From Rhizobiales bacterium UBA3584 (GTDB taxonomy: Bacteria > Pseudomonadota > Alphaproteobacteria > Rhizobiales > Devosiaceae), in assembly GCA_002375765.1 (NCBI GenBank), contig DFMV01000042.1, positions 1 through 14,018 on the forward strand: 14,018 nt of DNA. Reading direction: 5' to 3'. The position numbers and the translations under genes are program-made. Position 1 is the stretch's first letter; every line of letters begins with the position of its first letter. Below, piece after piece: positions 1 through 6,341 of this stretch. The notes beneath the pieces were generated by a model. It was given only the letters and a program-made list of their open reading frames with translations. It was not told where the DNA came from and did no database searches.

Positions 1-144
1 CTTTCCCGCACCATTGGGGCCAAGCAAGGCAATTGTCTCGCCCTGCCGCACCGATAAAGACACATCATCAAGCGCCAGAACACGACCAAAGCGCTTGGAT
101 ACGCTTTCAACCAAAATCGCGGGCGTGCCGGCAGTCCGGCTCAT
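1..144 (-). CDS. ABC transporter ATP-binding protein, N-terminal part (runs off the window)
   Basis: Only the first 48 codons are present; the gene continues beyond base 1. The translation has the standard opening of an ABC ATPase: an early strand ([11 protein letters not shown]), the A-loop region, then [24 protein letters not shown]'s beginning and a complete Walker A motif GPNGAGK at residues 42-48. It would hydrolyse ATP at the inner face of the membrane to drive a transporter; the substrate cannot be told from this fragment. The ATG at 142-144 is preceded by a GAGGGAG-like ribosome binding site. The gene follows the M50-like membrane protein on the same strand after about 160 bases, so the two may be co-transcribed. 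The family call is secure; specificity is unknown. Confidence 0.9.
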   Translation of the reverse strand, partial: MSRTAGTPAILVESVSKRFGRVLALDDVSLSVRQGETIALLGPNGAGK

Positions 145-232
145 AAGATCACTCCCTCGGCAGAGCTACAGGTTCCAAACCCCTCAAAAGCCGATAGGCC
201 CAACGACGCCGAGCCGCCACGTGTAATGACGC

Positions 233-296
233 CGAACGCTTGCAAGGCGCAATGCGGCCGGACAAGGACAGAGGCAAAGGCGGCGAACGCTTGCAA
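233..296. repeat. 13-bp direct repeat, two copies
   Basis: The word CGAACGCTTGCAA occurs at 233-245 and again at 284-296, a spacing of 51 bases, in the gap between the membrane protein gene and the ABC ATPase gene. An open frame on the minus strand (332 to 141) spans the repeats and its stop overlaps the ATPase start as ATGA. It has no recognisable protein character, so I do not call it a gene. The repeat could be a leftover duplication or a regulator site. Confidence 0.35.
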
Positions 297-304
297 CACC
301 AGGA

Positions 305-913
305 TCAACCTCGTCCCAATGTACTGGCCCATCCGCCAAACGGCGTGTTAGACAGACTCCCGTAACTGAAAATGACCAGCGCTGAGAGGGCGAATGAAAC
401 AAAGGAATGTCGCTTAACCAGCCAGTCGTGGGTAGCCGGGGCAATAGCCTGAACAAGATAGCCGCCGAGAAGCGGCGGGACGGGAATGGCGTTGGCGGCA
501 AGCGTCCATCCAGCCGTATCGCCAATAGCTCGCAGAGTAGCAGTTGCAAAGCTCGCACTGCTGGTGGGCCACGATGTGGCGACCCACGGCTGAAGAACGC
601 CGGCAACGCGACCGAGAAAAAAGAGCGCGGTCATAGCGCCAATCGCGGCCAGCACCGGAGCCACGCGGTGACCACGACATTCCAACGGATCGATGTTTAC
701 GGGGCGAAGCCAGCCTATGCGCCCGGCAACGCCGGCCACCAGAGCAAAGATGTCTATATGGGTTAGCGGGTTAAGCGAAAGCTTGCCGTCGTGGATCATG
801 CCCTTGTCGCCCAAGAGCCGCGCAAATCCAGCCAGGCTAAAGCCCATCACCGCCAATACGATGATAATTGCAATGAGGCGCGAAAGGATTTGCAGAAAAC
901 TCAAATCCAACAT
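305..913 (-). CDS. M50 (site-2 protease)-like membrane protein lacking all zinc ligands
   Basis: This is a 202-residue hydrophobic protein with several membrane segments. From residue 34 it follows the M50/site-2 protease pattern: LGD (34-36), GKLSLNPLTHID (43-54), GWLRPVNIDP (67-76), and IPVPPLLGG (143-151) near the place where the family has PIPPLDG. The catalytic HExxH expected just before LGD is replaced by M23-G24-F25-S26-L27, and the Asp of LDG is Leu149. No zinc site can therefore form, and I infer a catalytically dead homologue, perhaps acting as a membrane scaffold or substrate binder. The start at 911-913 has an AGAGGG ribosome binding site. It lies directly upstream of an ABC ATPase on the same strand, so a role as membrane partner of that transporter is possible. 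It could instead be an uncharacterised membrane protein whose likeness is limited to these motifs. Confidence 0.75.
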   Translation of the reverse strand: MLDLSFLQILSRLIAIIIVLAVMGFSLAGFARLLGDKGMIHDGKLSLNPLTHIDIFALVAGVAGRIGWLRPVNIDPLECRGHRVAPVLAAIGAMTALFFLGRVAGVLQPWVATSWPTSSASFATATLRAIGDTAGWTLAANAIPVPPLLGGYLVQAIAPATHDWLVKRHSFVSFALSALVIFSYGSLSNTPFGGWASTLGRG

Positions 914-998
914 GATGGACCCTCTCGGCTCGCCGCCCGTCCGATACCGGCAGCATGGATCGATCTGGAACCGCCAGTTTTCGCCCGGCCATCAAATG

Positions 999-1008
999 CG
1001 AACGTTCG
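999..1008. promoter_or_regulatory. perfect 10-bp palindrome in the 914-1102 gap
   Basis: CGAACGTTCG lies about 85 bases upstream of the M50-like gene, in the only spacer between this gene and the quinoprotein cluster. It resembles a small repressor site and shares the GAAC...GTTC half-site style of the TetR operators elsewhere in the window, but with a shorter centre. I see no convincing -35/-10 pair and no clear terminator in this gap. Confidence 0.25.
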
Positions 1009-1102
1009 ATCTGTCATGCTCGCGTCGACTCTGTTTCAGCAATCACCAGAATCTGACGCGTCAAGAAGGACGGCCAACCATCTGAAGACAATCCATAATT
1101 GC

Positions 1103-1903
1103 TCATGGCCCGATCTCCATGGACAGGGCTGCAATGGCATCGTCAATCATGGTTCGAAGCATCCGGTCCTGGCTGCGCAGGAGCACGGCGACGGCACGCC
1201 TATCCTGCCGCAGCGGCGCAATGCTGGCCCGACCCACGAAGAAATCGAGCGGCTGGACAGTCGGCAGTTCAAGATGAGGCTCCCAGACGATGGCAGCGTC
1301 CATCTCGCCACTACGCATCAGTGATGCCATGAGTTCGGGCCGGTCATAGGGGAGCCGTCGCAGTTCCCCTAGCTGGCCGCCGGCTGCGATCACAGTCATC
1401 ATTTCGATATCGATTGGGGTATAAAGTGGGACGCCCACGCGGGTTTCGGCCGGCAAATCGGCAAGATTTTCGATCTCGTCGTCGCGCGTCAGCAGGACAT
1501 AGGGCGCCTCGAAATAGGGCCGCGACAGGATCATCCAGTCGGGCGCAATTTCGCCGGGAATGATCTGGACGCCCATGATACCGACGCACTTTTCTGCGAG
1601 GTGGAGGAGAATTGAGGGCCAGAGGCCTTCACTGTCGAGGAGATCGACATCGACATCCATTTCGACGATTTCGGGCTCGAGCAGCAGGACATGAGCCAAC
1701 TCGGCGGCAACCTCACGGTCCCGGCCGAGCGTGGGGCTATTGGGAATCACACACAGCGGCAGCCGGTTTCCGAAGTCGGGGCGGGTGCGATTATAAGATT
1801 CTACAGGCACGAAGGGCTGGGCCAACGCAGCCGGAGCGGCTGGAAGCGCGGCAACCAGCAGGCTCATGGAGCAGATGATCTGTTTCAACAAGCCAAGACC
1901 CAT
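1103..1903 (-). CDS. MxaJ/XoxJ-like periplasmic solute-binding protein
   Basis: This is a 266-residue exported protein. The signal peptide has a hydrophobic core rich in Leu and Ala and ends at AALA before QPF. The mature part has the type 2 periplasmic-binding fold pattern: LPLCVIPNSPTLG at the first strand, PYVLLTRDDEIENLADL in the hinge region, RVGVPLYTPID, and MRSGEMDAAIVWEP near the end of the second lobe. In methylotrophs, MxaJ/XoxJ proteins of this fold sit beside PQQ methanol dehydrogenases and are thought to help activate them or bind a partner. The place directly after the PQQ enzyme gene here supports that role. I chose the ATG at 1901-1903 because it gives the signal peptide and has GAGG five bases upstream; the reading frame extends further 5' but would overlap the quinoprotein gene. 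A true solute receptor is the alternative. Confidence 0.75.
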   Translation of the reverse strand: MGLGLLKQIICSMSLLVAALPAAPAALAQPFVPVESYNRTRPDFGNRLPLCVIPNSPTLGRDREVAAELAHVLLLEPEIVEMDVDVDLLDSEGLWPSILLHLAEKCVGIMGVQIIPGEIAPDWMILSRPYFEAPYVLLTRDDEIENLADLPAETRVGVPLYTPIDIEMMTVIAAGGQLGELRRLPYDRPELMASLMRSGEMDAAIVWEPHLELPTVQPLDFFVGRASIAPLRQDRRAVAVLLRSQDRMLRTMIDDAIAALSMEIGP

Positions 1904-1945
1904 ATGATCCTCGAATTCTTTCCAGGTTTCGCCTTCAAACAGGCA

Positions 1946-1971
1946 AATGGGCCGGCGTGAGCCGGCCCATT
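1946..1971 (-). terminator. strong hairpin between the PQQ enzyme and MxaJ-like genes
   Basis: An 11-bp perfect stem (1946-1956 with 1961-1971) closes a four-base loop. On the minus strand it is followed by TTTGCCTGTTTG. It lies in the 86-base gap downstream of the quinoprotein stop, so it can act as a partial terminator or protect the 3' end of the upstream message, lowering expression of the MxaJ-like gene. Confidence 0.6.
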
Positions 1972-1989
1972 GCACGCTAATCCTGGCCG

Positions 1990-3684
1990 TCAGCCGCGGT
2001 CGGGTAGTGCGAAGACGAGCACTGCATTGCCCGAACTGGGACGCTTGATTTCGGGGGTCAACTGGCTGGGAACGCTGGAAGACCAGGAATACCCCCCCAC
2101 CCCTACAGGGACTGCAATATACTGCTTTCCATCGACGGCATAAGCGATCGGGTAGCCCTGTGCGGCCTGCGGCAGGCGGGTTTCCCAAAGCACTTCGCCG
2201 GTTTCCTCGTCCCATGCGTACATGTGGCGATCCCAATCGCCGCCGAAAACAAGACCGCCGGCGGTCGTGAGCATGGCGGTATTGGCCGGAGAGCGCGAGG
2301 GGTTTTCCCAAAGCACTTCGCCAGTATCGATATTCATGGCAACGAAGCGACCGACATTGTCCGGGCTATCGGGGTGGATGGCGCGGGTGCTGCCAACCTG
2401 TCCATTGCCGCCGCCGCCTTCGACCATCTCCACTTCGCCATAGGTCATGGCAGTGTCGCAATTGATGCTCATGGGGATGTAGACGGCGCGGGTGTGCGGG
2501 CTATAGGCAAGCGAGCGCCAGCTGCGGAACCCGGTCGTGCTCGGGCACATGGTTATGGGCTCACCCAGTTCGGCAATCTTGCCGTCGCGATAGTTGGCAA
2601 ATGTACCTTCCTCGGTGATGTCGATCTGGTCCTGCCAGCCGAGGTCAAAGGCGGGATAGGGCTCGCCCGTCTCGCGGTTGCCGCGCCAGAGAATGGCTAG
2701 CTTGCCCATGTTGACGTAAGAAGGCTCCCCATCGATATCGACAAGGATGTGCTCGAAGGCCTCGTCCATATCGTTTGTTTCGCCCGGAATGTACTGGCGG
2801 AACCACTCGATTTCCCCGGTATCGGGGTCGAGCGCCAGGGTTGAGCTGGTGTAGAGCGAGGCATCGTCCTGACCACGGCTGGCGCGGGCCCAGGGCTTGG
2901 CCTGAGACGAGCCGATATAGACCAGATCGGCTTCGGGATCGTATGATGCCGACGTCCAGATGTCACCACCGCCGCGCAGGACGTAGGGCATGCCGCCCCA
3001 GCTGTCCTCGCCTTCGGGGGCATCGGAAACGGTGATGGTGCGCCAGACTTCGTCACCGGTTTCGGTGTCAAACGCGGCCACGCCGCACTTGTCCGCCACG
3101 AACCCGAAGCACCCCATGTAACCGACGATGACCTTGCCATCAGCGACGACGGGAGCGGCTGTTACGGTCTTGCCGTCGCCAGCAACGTCGGTTTCCCAGA
3201 CGACCTGACCCGAGACCGCGTCCAGTGCGACAAGTCCCGCATCGGGCGTCGCAAAAAAGACCTTGTCACCATAGATGGCCAAACCACGGCTCATCATGCC
3301 AGGACGGAACCCTTCGGGCATTTCGCGCCGGTATTCCCACAAGAGATCGCCGGTCACCGCATCAAGGGCCTGGGCAATGCCATCAGGATTGGCGAGATAC
3401 ATAACGCCGTCATAGACGATCGGCGCCGTTTCCTGCCAGCCGGGCTCCATGGACCAGCCCCAGGCCAGGGTCAGATCGCTCACGTTTTCGCGGTCGATTT
3501 CATCGAGCGGGGAATAGCCCCAGCTGTCAAGCGCGCGCCGCCAAAGTGGCCAGTCGCCATCGGCCGGGGCGCTCAGCATCTCATCGGTGACCGGGGTGAA
3601 CGCATCGTCTTGGGCCCATGCGGGAGCCGAGGCGCCAAGTACGGCAAGCAATGCTGCTACGCTGACAATAGATCTCAGTTTCAT
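1990..3684 (-). CDS. soluble PQQ-dependent (quinoprotein) dehydrogenase, lanthanide-type Asp pair
   Basis: This is a 564-residue periplasmic beta-propeller enzyme that would oxidise an alcohol or polyol with PQQ and pass electrons to a cytochrome c. The signal peptide ends AWA before QDD (about residue 25). Repeated propeller motifs such as ALDAVTGDLLWE and AWDEETGEVLWE are plain, and the length is normal for the soluble family. The catalytic region reads ETNDMDEAFE: D305 is the likely catalytic Asp, and D307 two residues later is the extra Asp typical of lanthanide-dependent enzymes. K328 lies in MGKLAILW and the WDR motif is at 484-486. Oddities: no adjacent Cys-Cys pair, Q261 in SSQAKPW where methanol dehydrogenases have the Asn metal ligand, and no clear Glu ligand motif. 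The start was chosen at the ATG with GGAGGAG five bases upstream and the signal peptide. Substrate unknown; a quinate-related alcohol is only suggested by context. Confidence 0.92.
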   Translation of the reverse strand: MKLRSIVSVAALLAVLGASAPAWAQDDAFTPVTDEMLSAPADGDWPLWRRALDSWGYSPLDEIDRENVSDLTLAWGWSMEPGWQETAPIVYDGVMYLANPDGIAQALDAVTGDLLWEYRREMPEGFRPGMMSRGLAIYGDKVFFATPDAGLVALDAVSGQVVWETDVAGDGKTVTAAPVVADGKVIVGYMGCFGFVADKCGVAAFDTETGDEVWRTITVSDAPEGEDSWGGMPYVLRGGGDIWTSASYDPEADLVYIGSSQAKPWARASRGQDDASLYTSSTLALDPDTGEIEWFRQYIPGETNDMDEAFEHILVDIDGEPSYVNMGKLAILWRGNRETGEPYPAFDLGWQDQIDITEEGTFANYRDGKIAELGEPITMCPSTTGFRSWRSLAYSPHTRAVYIPMSINCDTAMTYGEVEMVEGGGGNGQVGSTRAIHPDSPDNVGRFVAMNIDTGEVLWENPSRSPANTAMLTTAGGLVFGGDWDRHMYAWDEETGEVLWETRLPQAAQGYPIAYAVDGKQYIAVPVGVGGYSWSSSVPSQLTPEIKRPSSGNAVLVFALPDRG

Positions 3685-3744
3685 TGTATCTCCTCCAGAA
3701 TTTTCAGAAGTGGTGTCGGGATCGGGGCGCTGGGCTCGCAAGCG

Positions 3745-4188
3745 TCACGGAGCGGTTATGGTGATGGCCTGAAGGGCTTCGGGATCGACCGGCAGTTCGC
3801 CATCTTCTGTCGCCGGAACGCCGTTGGCGGACAGAATGTAGGCGACGATGTCGACATAGGTCTGATCCGAAAGCGACCCGCCCATGCCTGCAGGCATGGT
3901 TGTCGAAATGACGTTGTATTTTGCGCCGACGGTTTGCCCGACCCAGCCATATTTGAACACGGAGCCGGTAAGATCGGGCGCCGTCGAGAGGACCGAATGA
4001 AGATCCTCGCCATGGCAAATCGAACAGTTCGCCATGTACTCTTGCTGGCCGCGCTCGACCTGATCGACGCCAATGGAACCGCCTTCAAGCGCATGGTCCT
4101 GCGCAATCGCCGGCAGTGCGGCCAAGCCAGCAAATGCGAGCGCGCAACCAAGGACCGGGATGTGCGGATGCTTTAAGAGAAATTGCAC
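3745..4188 (-). CDS. periplasmic c-type cytochrome, likely electron acceptor of the PQQ enzyme
   Basis: This is a 147-residue monohaem cytochrome c. The haem site is CSICH at residues 55-59, and M98 in STTMPAGMGG is the likely axial ligand. A C-terminal helix, DQTYVDIVAYILSANG, completes the class I fold. I place the start at the GTG at 4186-4188 because GGAG lies seven bases upstream and the resulting N-terminus is a clean signal peptide ending AIA before QDH. A longer frame starting at an ATG at 4257 adds a basic, non-signal stretch and is less likely. It lies 60 bases upstream of the quinoprotein gene on the same strand, and soluble PQQ dehydrogenases commonly have a dedicated cytochrome gene next to them. 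The family is certain; the partner relationship is inferred. Confidence 0.92.
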   Translation of the reverse strand: MQFLLKHPHIPVLGCALAFAGLAALPAIAQDHALEGGSIGVDQVERGQQEYMANCSICHGEDLHSVLSTAPDLTGSVFKYGWVGQTVGAKYNVISTTMPAGMGGSLSDQTYVDIVAYILSANGVPATEDGELPVDPEALQAITITAP

Positions 4189-4225
4189 GGGAGGACTCCG
4201 TTGATGCAGACAGGGGAGCGAGGCG

Positions 4226-4260
4226 CGGATGCGCTGCCGGACCGCCAAGTGACGCATCCG
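4226..4260 (-). other. inverted repeat in the ThuA-like / cytochrome spacer
   Basis: CGGATGCG (4226-4233) is matched by CGCATCCG (4253-4260) across 19 bases. An overlapping second pair, CTGCCGG (4234-4240) with CCGGCAG (4258-4264), offers an alternative fold. The element lies between the ThuA-like stop and the cytochrome GTG start. It may be a processing or partial-termination hairpin; there is no T-run. Confidence 0.4.
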
Positions 4261-4279
4261 GCAGACACACCCGGGAGGA

Positions 4280-5173
4280 TTACTCCTGACAGAAGGGCTC
4301 TTTGCCCATCACGCTGTCGATGCCGCCGAGCACGTGCTGGCGCCAGTTCTCATCCTCTAGAATTTCAAAACTGTGGCCGAGCGTGGTGAGCCATGCCCGC
4401 CCGCCATCGTAATAGTGGCACCAGGACACGGGGTTGGTGTCGCCCATGCCGGGATTGCCGTAATAGCCATCCAGTCCCTGCTCGCGCGTCGCATTGTCGA
4501 CGCTGAGCAGAATGCGCACATCGCTCAGCCAACGCGGGTCGGGGTTGAGGTTATAGAACTCTTCATCGCTGAACTGAGTACCCTCGGCCAGATGCGCCAC
4601 CGAGACGTCATTCTCGCTCTCGACGATGACAGTGCCCGCCTGCCGCGGACCGTGGTCATAAAGCTGCGCGCCAAGAAGACCTTCGAACCATGTCGAGTTG
4701 AAATTGGTGCCGAACGCGTTGTGGATACCCACAAAACCGCCACCGCCTTCGACGTAAATGCGAAGCGCCATCATGCCCAGGCTGGTCACGGCATCGCGGC
4801 CGGTGTTGAAGAACACGATGGCATCATAGGGCCGAAGCCCGAATCCGCTTTCAAGGTCGGCAGGATCCTGACTTGTGGTGACCTCGTAGCCCTGCCCCTC
4901 GAGCAGTTCAGTGAGCGCCTCAACGCCCGCATCGCGATTGTCATGCGGGTTCACGCCCGTGGCGACGTGAGAGTAGATAAAGACCTTCCAGGGCTCTTCT
5001 TCGCCCGATGTACGATCGTACCATGAGTTGTAGCAGCTATCGTCAATGCTGCCGCAAAAGCCGTATTTTTCAAACGTCGTGTATTGCTCGGGCTGTTGCG
5101 CCAGAGCGGGCATCGTAGTGAGGGCGGTCATCACGGTGGCCGCGCCGGCGAGGCGCGCGAATAGCTTGGTCAT
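4280..5173 (-). CDS. exported ThuA-like domain protein
   Basis: This is a 297-residue protein with a signal peptide ending ALA before QQP. After a short Cys-containing N-terminal segment (FCGSIDDSCYNSWYD) comes the ThuA-like fold, related to class I glutamine amidotransferases: VFIYSHVATG at the first strand, YDAIVFFNTGRD, GGGGFVGIHNAFGTNF at the nucleophile-elbow position, and PVSWCHYYDGGRAWLTTLGH near the C-terminus. The elbow has His-Asn rather than a nucleophilic Cys, as is usual in this family. ThuA is linked to trehalose catabolism in rhizobia, but the biochemical role of secreted relatives is not established. It is the first gene of the quinoprotein cluster, which suggests periplasmic carbohydrate or polyol processing or a helper role. 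The start has GGAGGAG eight bases upstream of the ATG at 5171-5173. Fold call sure, function unknown. Confidence 0.85.
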   Translation of the reverse strand: MTKLFARLAGAATVMTALTTMPALAQQPEQYTTFEKYGFCGSIDDSCYNSWYDRTSGEEEPWKVFIYSHVATGVNPHDNRDAGVEALTELLEGQGYEVTTSQDPADLESGFGLRPYDAIVFFNTGRDAVTSLGMMALRIYVEGGGGFVGIHNAFGTNFNSTWFEGLLGAQLYDHGPRQAGTVIVESENDVSVAHLAEGTQFSDEEFYNLNPDPRWLSDVRILLSVDNATREQGLDGYYGNPGMGDTNPVSWCHYYDGGRAWLTTLGHSFEILEDENWRQHVLGGIDSVMGKEPFCQE

Positions 5174-5273
5174 TTTTAAATCTCCTCCAAAATCTTCGGT
5201 CGAGCCGCAGTGCCGCTGGTGACGGCCAGCAGCTGCACCGGCTGAGCAATCTGATCTCCAGCCCGCCGATTGA

Positions 5274-5298
5274 TTGCATGTTAAAATCCGTCATGCAA
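5274..5298. promoter_or_regulatory. dyad TTGCATG-N11-CATGCAA upstream of the ThuA-like gene
   Basis: A perfect 7-bp inverted repeat (5274-5280 and 5292-5298) with an 11-base AT-rich centre lies about 100 bases before the first gene of the quinoprotein cluster. The size and symmetry suit a dimeric regulator. None of the regulators encoded in the window can be assigned to it from sequence alone. Confidence 0.45.
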
Positions 5299-5304
5299 GA
5301 TTTA

Positions 5305-5327
5305 ATATGAGACTTTCTGTTTCATAT
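5305..5327. promoter_or_regulatory. second dyad ATATGAGAC-N5-GTTTCATAT in the quinoprotein promoter region
   Basis: Nine-base arms (5305-5313 and 5319-5327) match with one mismatch around a five-base centre. On the minus strand the arm reads CATATGAAACA, an 11-base word that recurs at 9398-9408 upstream of gntR. No strong -35/-10 pair is obvious, so this may be an activator or repressor site in an AT-rich promoter region. Confidence 0.45.
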
Positions 5328-5370
5328 GTTGTTTTTTGATTTCGAGGGTAAAAGGACAAACGCCTAGCGT

Positions 5371-5392
5371 CCGAACGCAAGGGTGCGTCCGG
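5371..5392 (-). terminator. hairpin downstream of the TRAP/aroQ/glcG operon
   Basis: On the minus strand, CCGGACGCA pairs with TGCGTTCGG around a CCCT loop, with one G-U wobble. It lies about 70 bases past the stop of the GlcG-like gene and is followed, after a short GC-rich stretch, by TTTGTCCTTTT. The wobble pair forms only in the minus-strand transcript, which suits an end signal for this operon. The lack of an immediate T-run lowers confidence. The rest of 5393-5463 shows nothing clear. Confidence 0.4.
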
Positions 5393-5463
5393 CTGAAATC
5401 GTGTTCATTTGTCGGTTGCCGGGCTCAGAGGCCTTGAGCTGGGAGCCGCCGGCGGGCTTTCCC

Positions 5464-5880
5464 CTATGCCAGGACCATGCGGCCCGCCGCGAATTCGGCC
5501 GCGATGCGTTCGGCCAGCGCCGTCTCGGTATCCTCACGGGCACCGCTCAGCCCCAGAGCGCCGAAGAAGACGCCGTCACGCTCAAGCAGAACACCGCCGC
5601 CAAGTGGTGTCACATGGGGAAGATGGGCCAGAGGCATGCCCTCCTTGACCCGCCTGGAAAAGTCCGAGGTGGGCCTGCGAAACAGGGCTGCGCTGCGGGC
5701 CTTGGCCAGCGCCGCATCGACCGCTGCGGGAAACGCATCGTCCATGCGCGTTTGAATTTGGGGCCAGCCGCCATCATCGACGACGGCGACGGCAAGGTCG
5801 AACCCCTCTTGCCGCGCGCCGTCCATTGCCGTCCTGGCGATCTCTTCGGCCTGCGCGAATGTGAGGGTACGCTTTTCCAT
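5464..5880 (-). CDS. GlcG/HbpS-family (DUF336) small protein
   Basis: This is a 138-residue cytosolic protein of the GlcG/HbpS family. The family signature is visible: an N-terminal helix TFAQAEEIARTAMDGA, then LAVAVVDDGG (strand and turn), AAVDAALAKARSAALFRRPT, a Gly-rich stretch TPLGGGVLLERDGVFFGALGLSGA, and a closing helix. Members bind haem or corrinoid, or are of unknown role; they often travel with small-acid oxidation and catabolic operons. The start is the ATG at 5878-5880, two bases after the aroQ stop (TGACCATG), so translation is almost certainly coupled to the upstream gene. An in-frame ATG at 5910 lies inside aroQ and is rejected. Its role in hydroaromatic acid use is unknown; it may be a helper or ring-isomer-binding protein. 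Confidence 0.88.
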   Translation of the reverse strand: MEKRTLTFAQAEEIARTAMDGARQEGFDLAVAVVDDGGWPQIQTRMDDAFPAAVDAALAKARSAALFRRPTSDFSRRVKEGMPLAHLPHVTPLGGGVLLERDGVFFGALGLSGAREDTETALAERIAAEFAAGRMVLA

Positions 5881-5882
5881 GG

Positions 5883-6323
5883 TCAGTCCAGCAAATCCTT
5901 GCGGGCGCACATTGCCTGAACGGCAATCCCATAGCCATCAGCACCCATGCCTGCCATGACGGCCGTGGCCACTTTGGACACGTAGGAATGGTGATATACG
6001 GCCTCGCGCCGGTGCACATTGGTGATGTGGAATTCAAAGATCGGTCCGGGGAACATCTTTAGCGCATCAAACAGGGCCAGAGAGGTGAAGGTGAAGGCCG
6101 CCGGATTGATGATGATGCCCGCCGCCGCATCGATTGCTTCATGCACCCAATCGATCAGACGTTCTTCTGAGTTGGTTTGCCGGAACTCTATTGTCCGCCC
6201 GCCGGCGCTTGCGTGGCACAGCGCCTCGACCTGAGCCAGAGTGGTTGCACCGTAAAGGTCGGGTTCACGCAAGCCCAGCCGGTTGAGATTGGGGCCATTG
6301 AGGACAAAAATGGGTTTGGTCAT
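5883..6323 (-). CDS. aroQ: type II 3-dehydroquinate dehydratase-like protein with altered substrate pocket
   Basis: This is a 146-residue protein, the normal length for type II dehydroquinases, which convert 3-dehydroquinate to 3-dehydroshikimate. Visible motifs: NGPNLNRLGLREPDLYG with R19 and Y24 of the catalytic machinery, RQTNSEERLIDWVHEA, NPAAFTFTSLALFDAL with N73, and FEFHITNVHRRE with catalytic H99. Two expected substrate contacts differ: the His of the usual THTS is F79, and the Arg of the usual HAREEFR segment is Y110. Asp86 is kept. It is the fourth gene of the TRAP operon, 18 bases after dctM, and the coupled GlcG-like gene follows. The setting suggests catabolic quinate use rather than aromatic amino acid synthesis. 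The pocket changes mean that a related but different substrate is possible. Confidence 0.85.
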   Translation of the reverse strand: MTKPIFVLNGPNLNRLGLREPDLYGATTLAQVEALCHASAGGRTIEFRQTNSEERLIDWVHEAIDAAAGIIINPAAFTFTSLALFDALKMFPGPIFEFHITNVHRREAVYHHSYVSKVATAVMAGMGADGYGIAVQAMCARKDLLD

Positions 6324-6341
6324 TACGCAAACTTTCGAAAA

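Noticed and set aside
141..332. 63-codon minus-strand frame whose stop overlaps the ABC ATPase start (ATGA)
   Set aside because: The overlap is suggestive, but the frame also overlaps the end of the M50-like gene, contains the 13-bp repeats and shows no protein family features.
1904..2311. N-terminal extension of the MxaJ-like reading frame by 136 codons
   Set aside because: It overlaps the end of the quinoprotein gene, has no protein-like composition, and would bury the signal peptide that begins at 1903.
2224..2700. Plus-strand open frame inside the quinoprotein gene
   Set aside because: Composition is that of an antisense shadow of beta-propeller codons; no domain is seen.
5441..5460. 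GC-rich palindrome near CCGCCGGCGG as a terminator
   Set aside because: The symmetric part has no room for a loop and no T-run on either strand.
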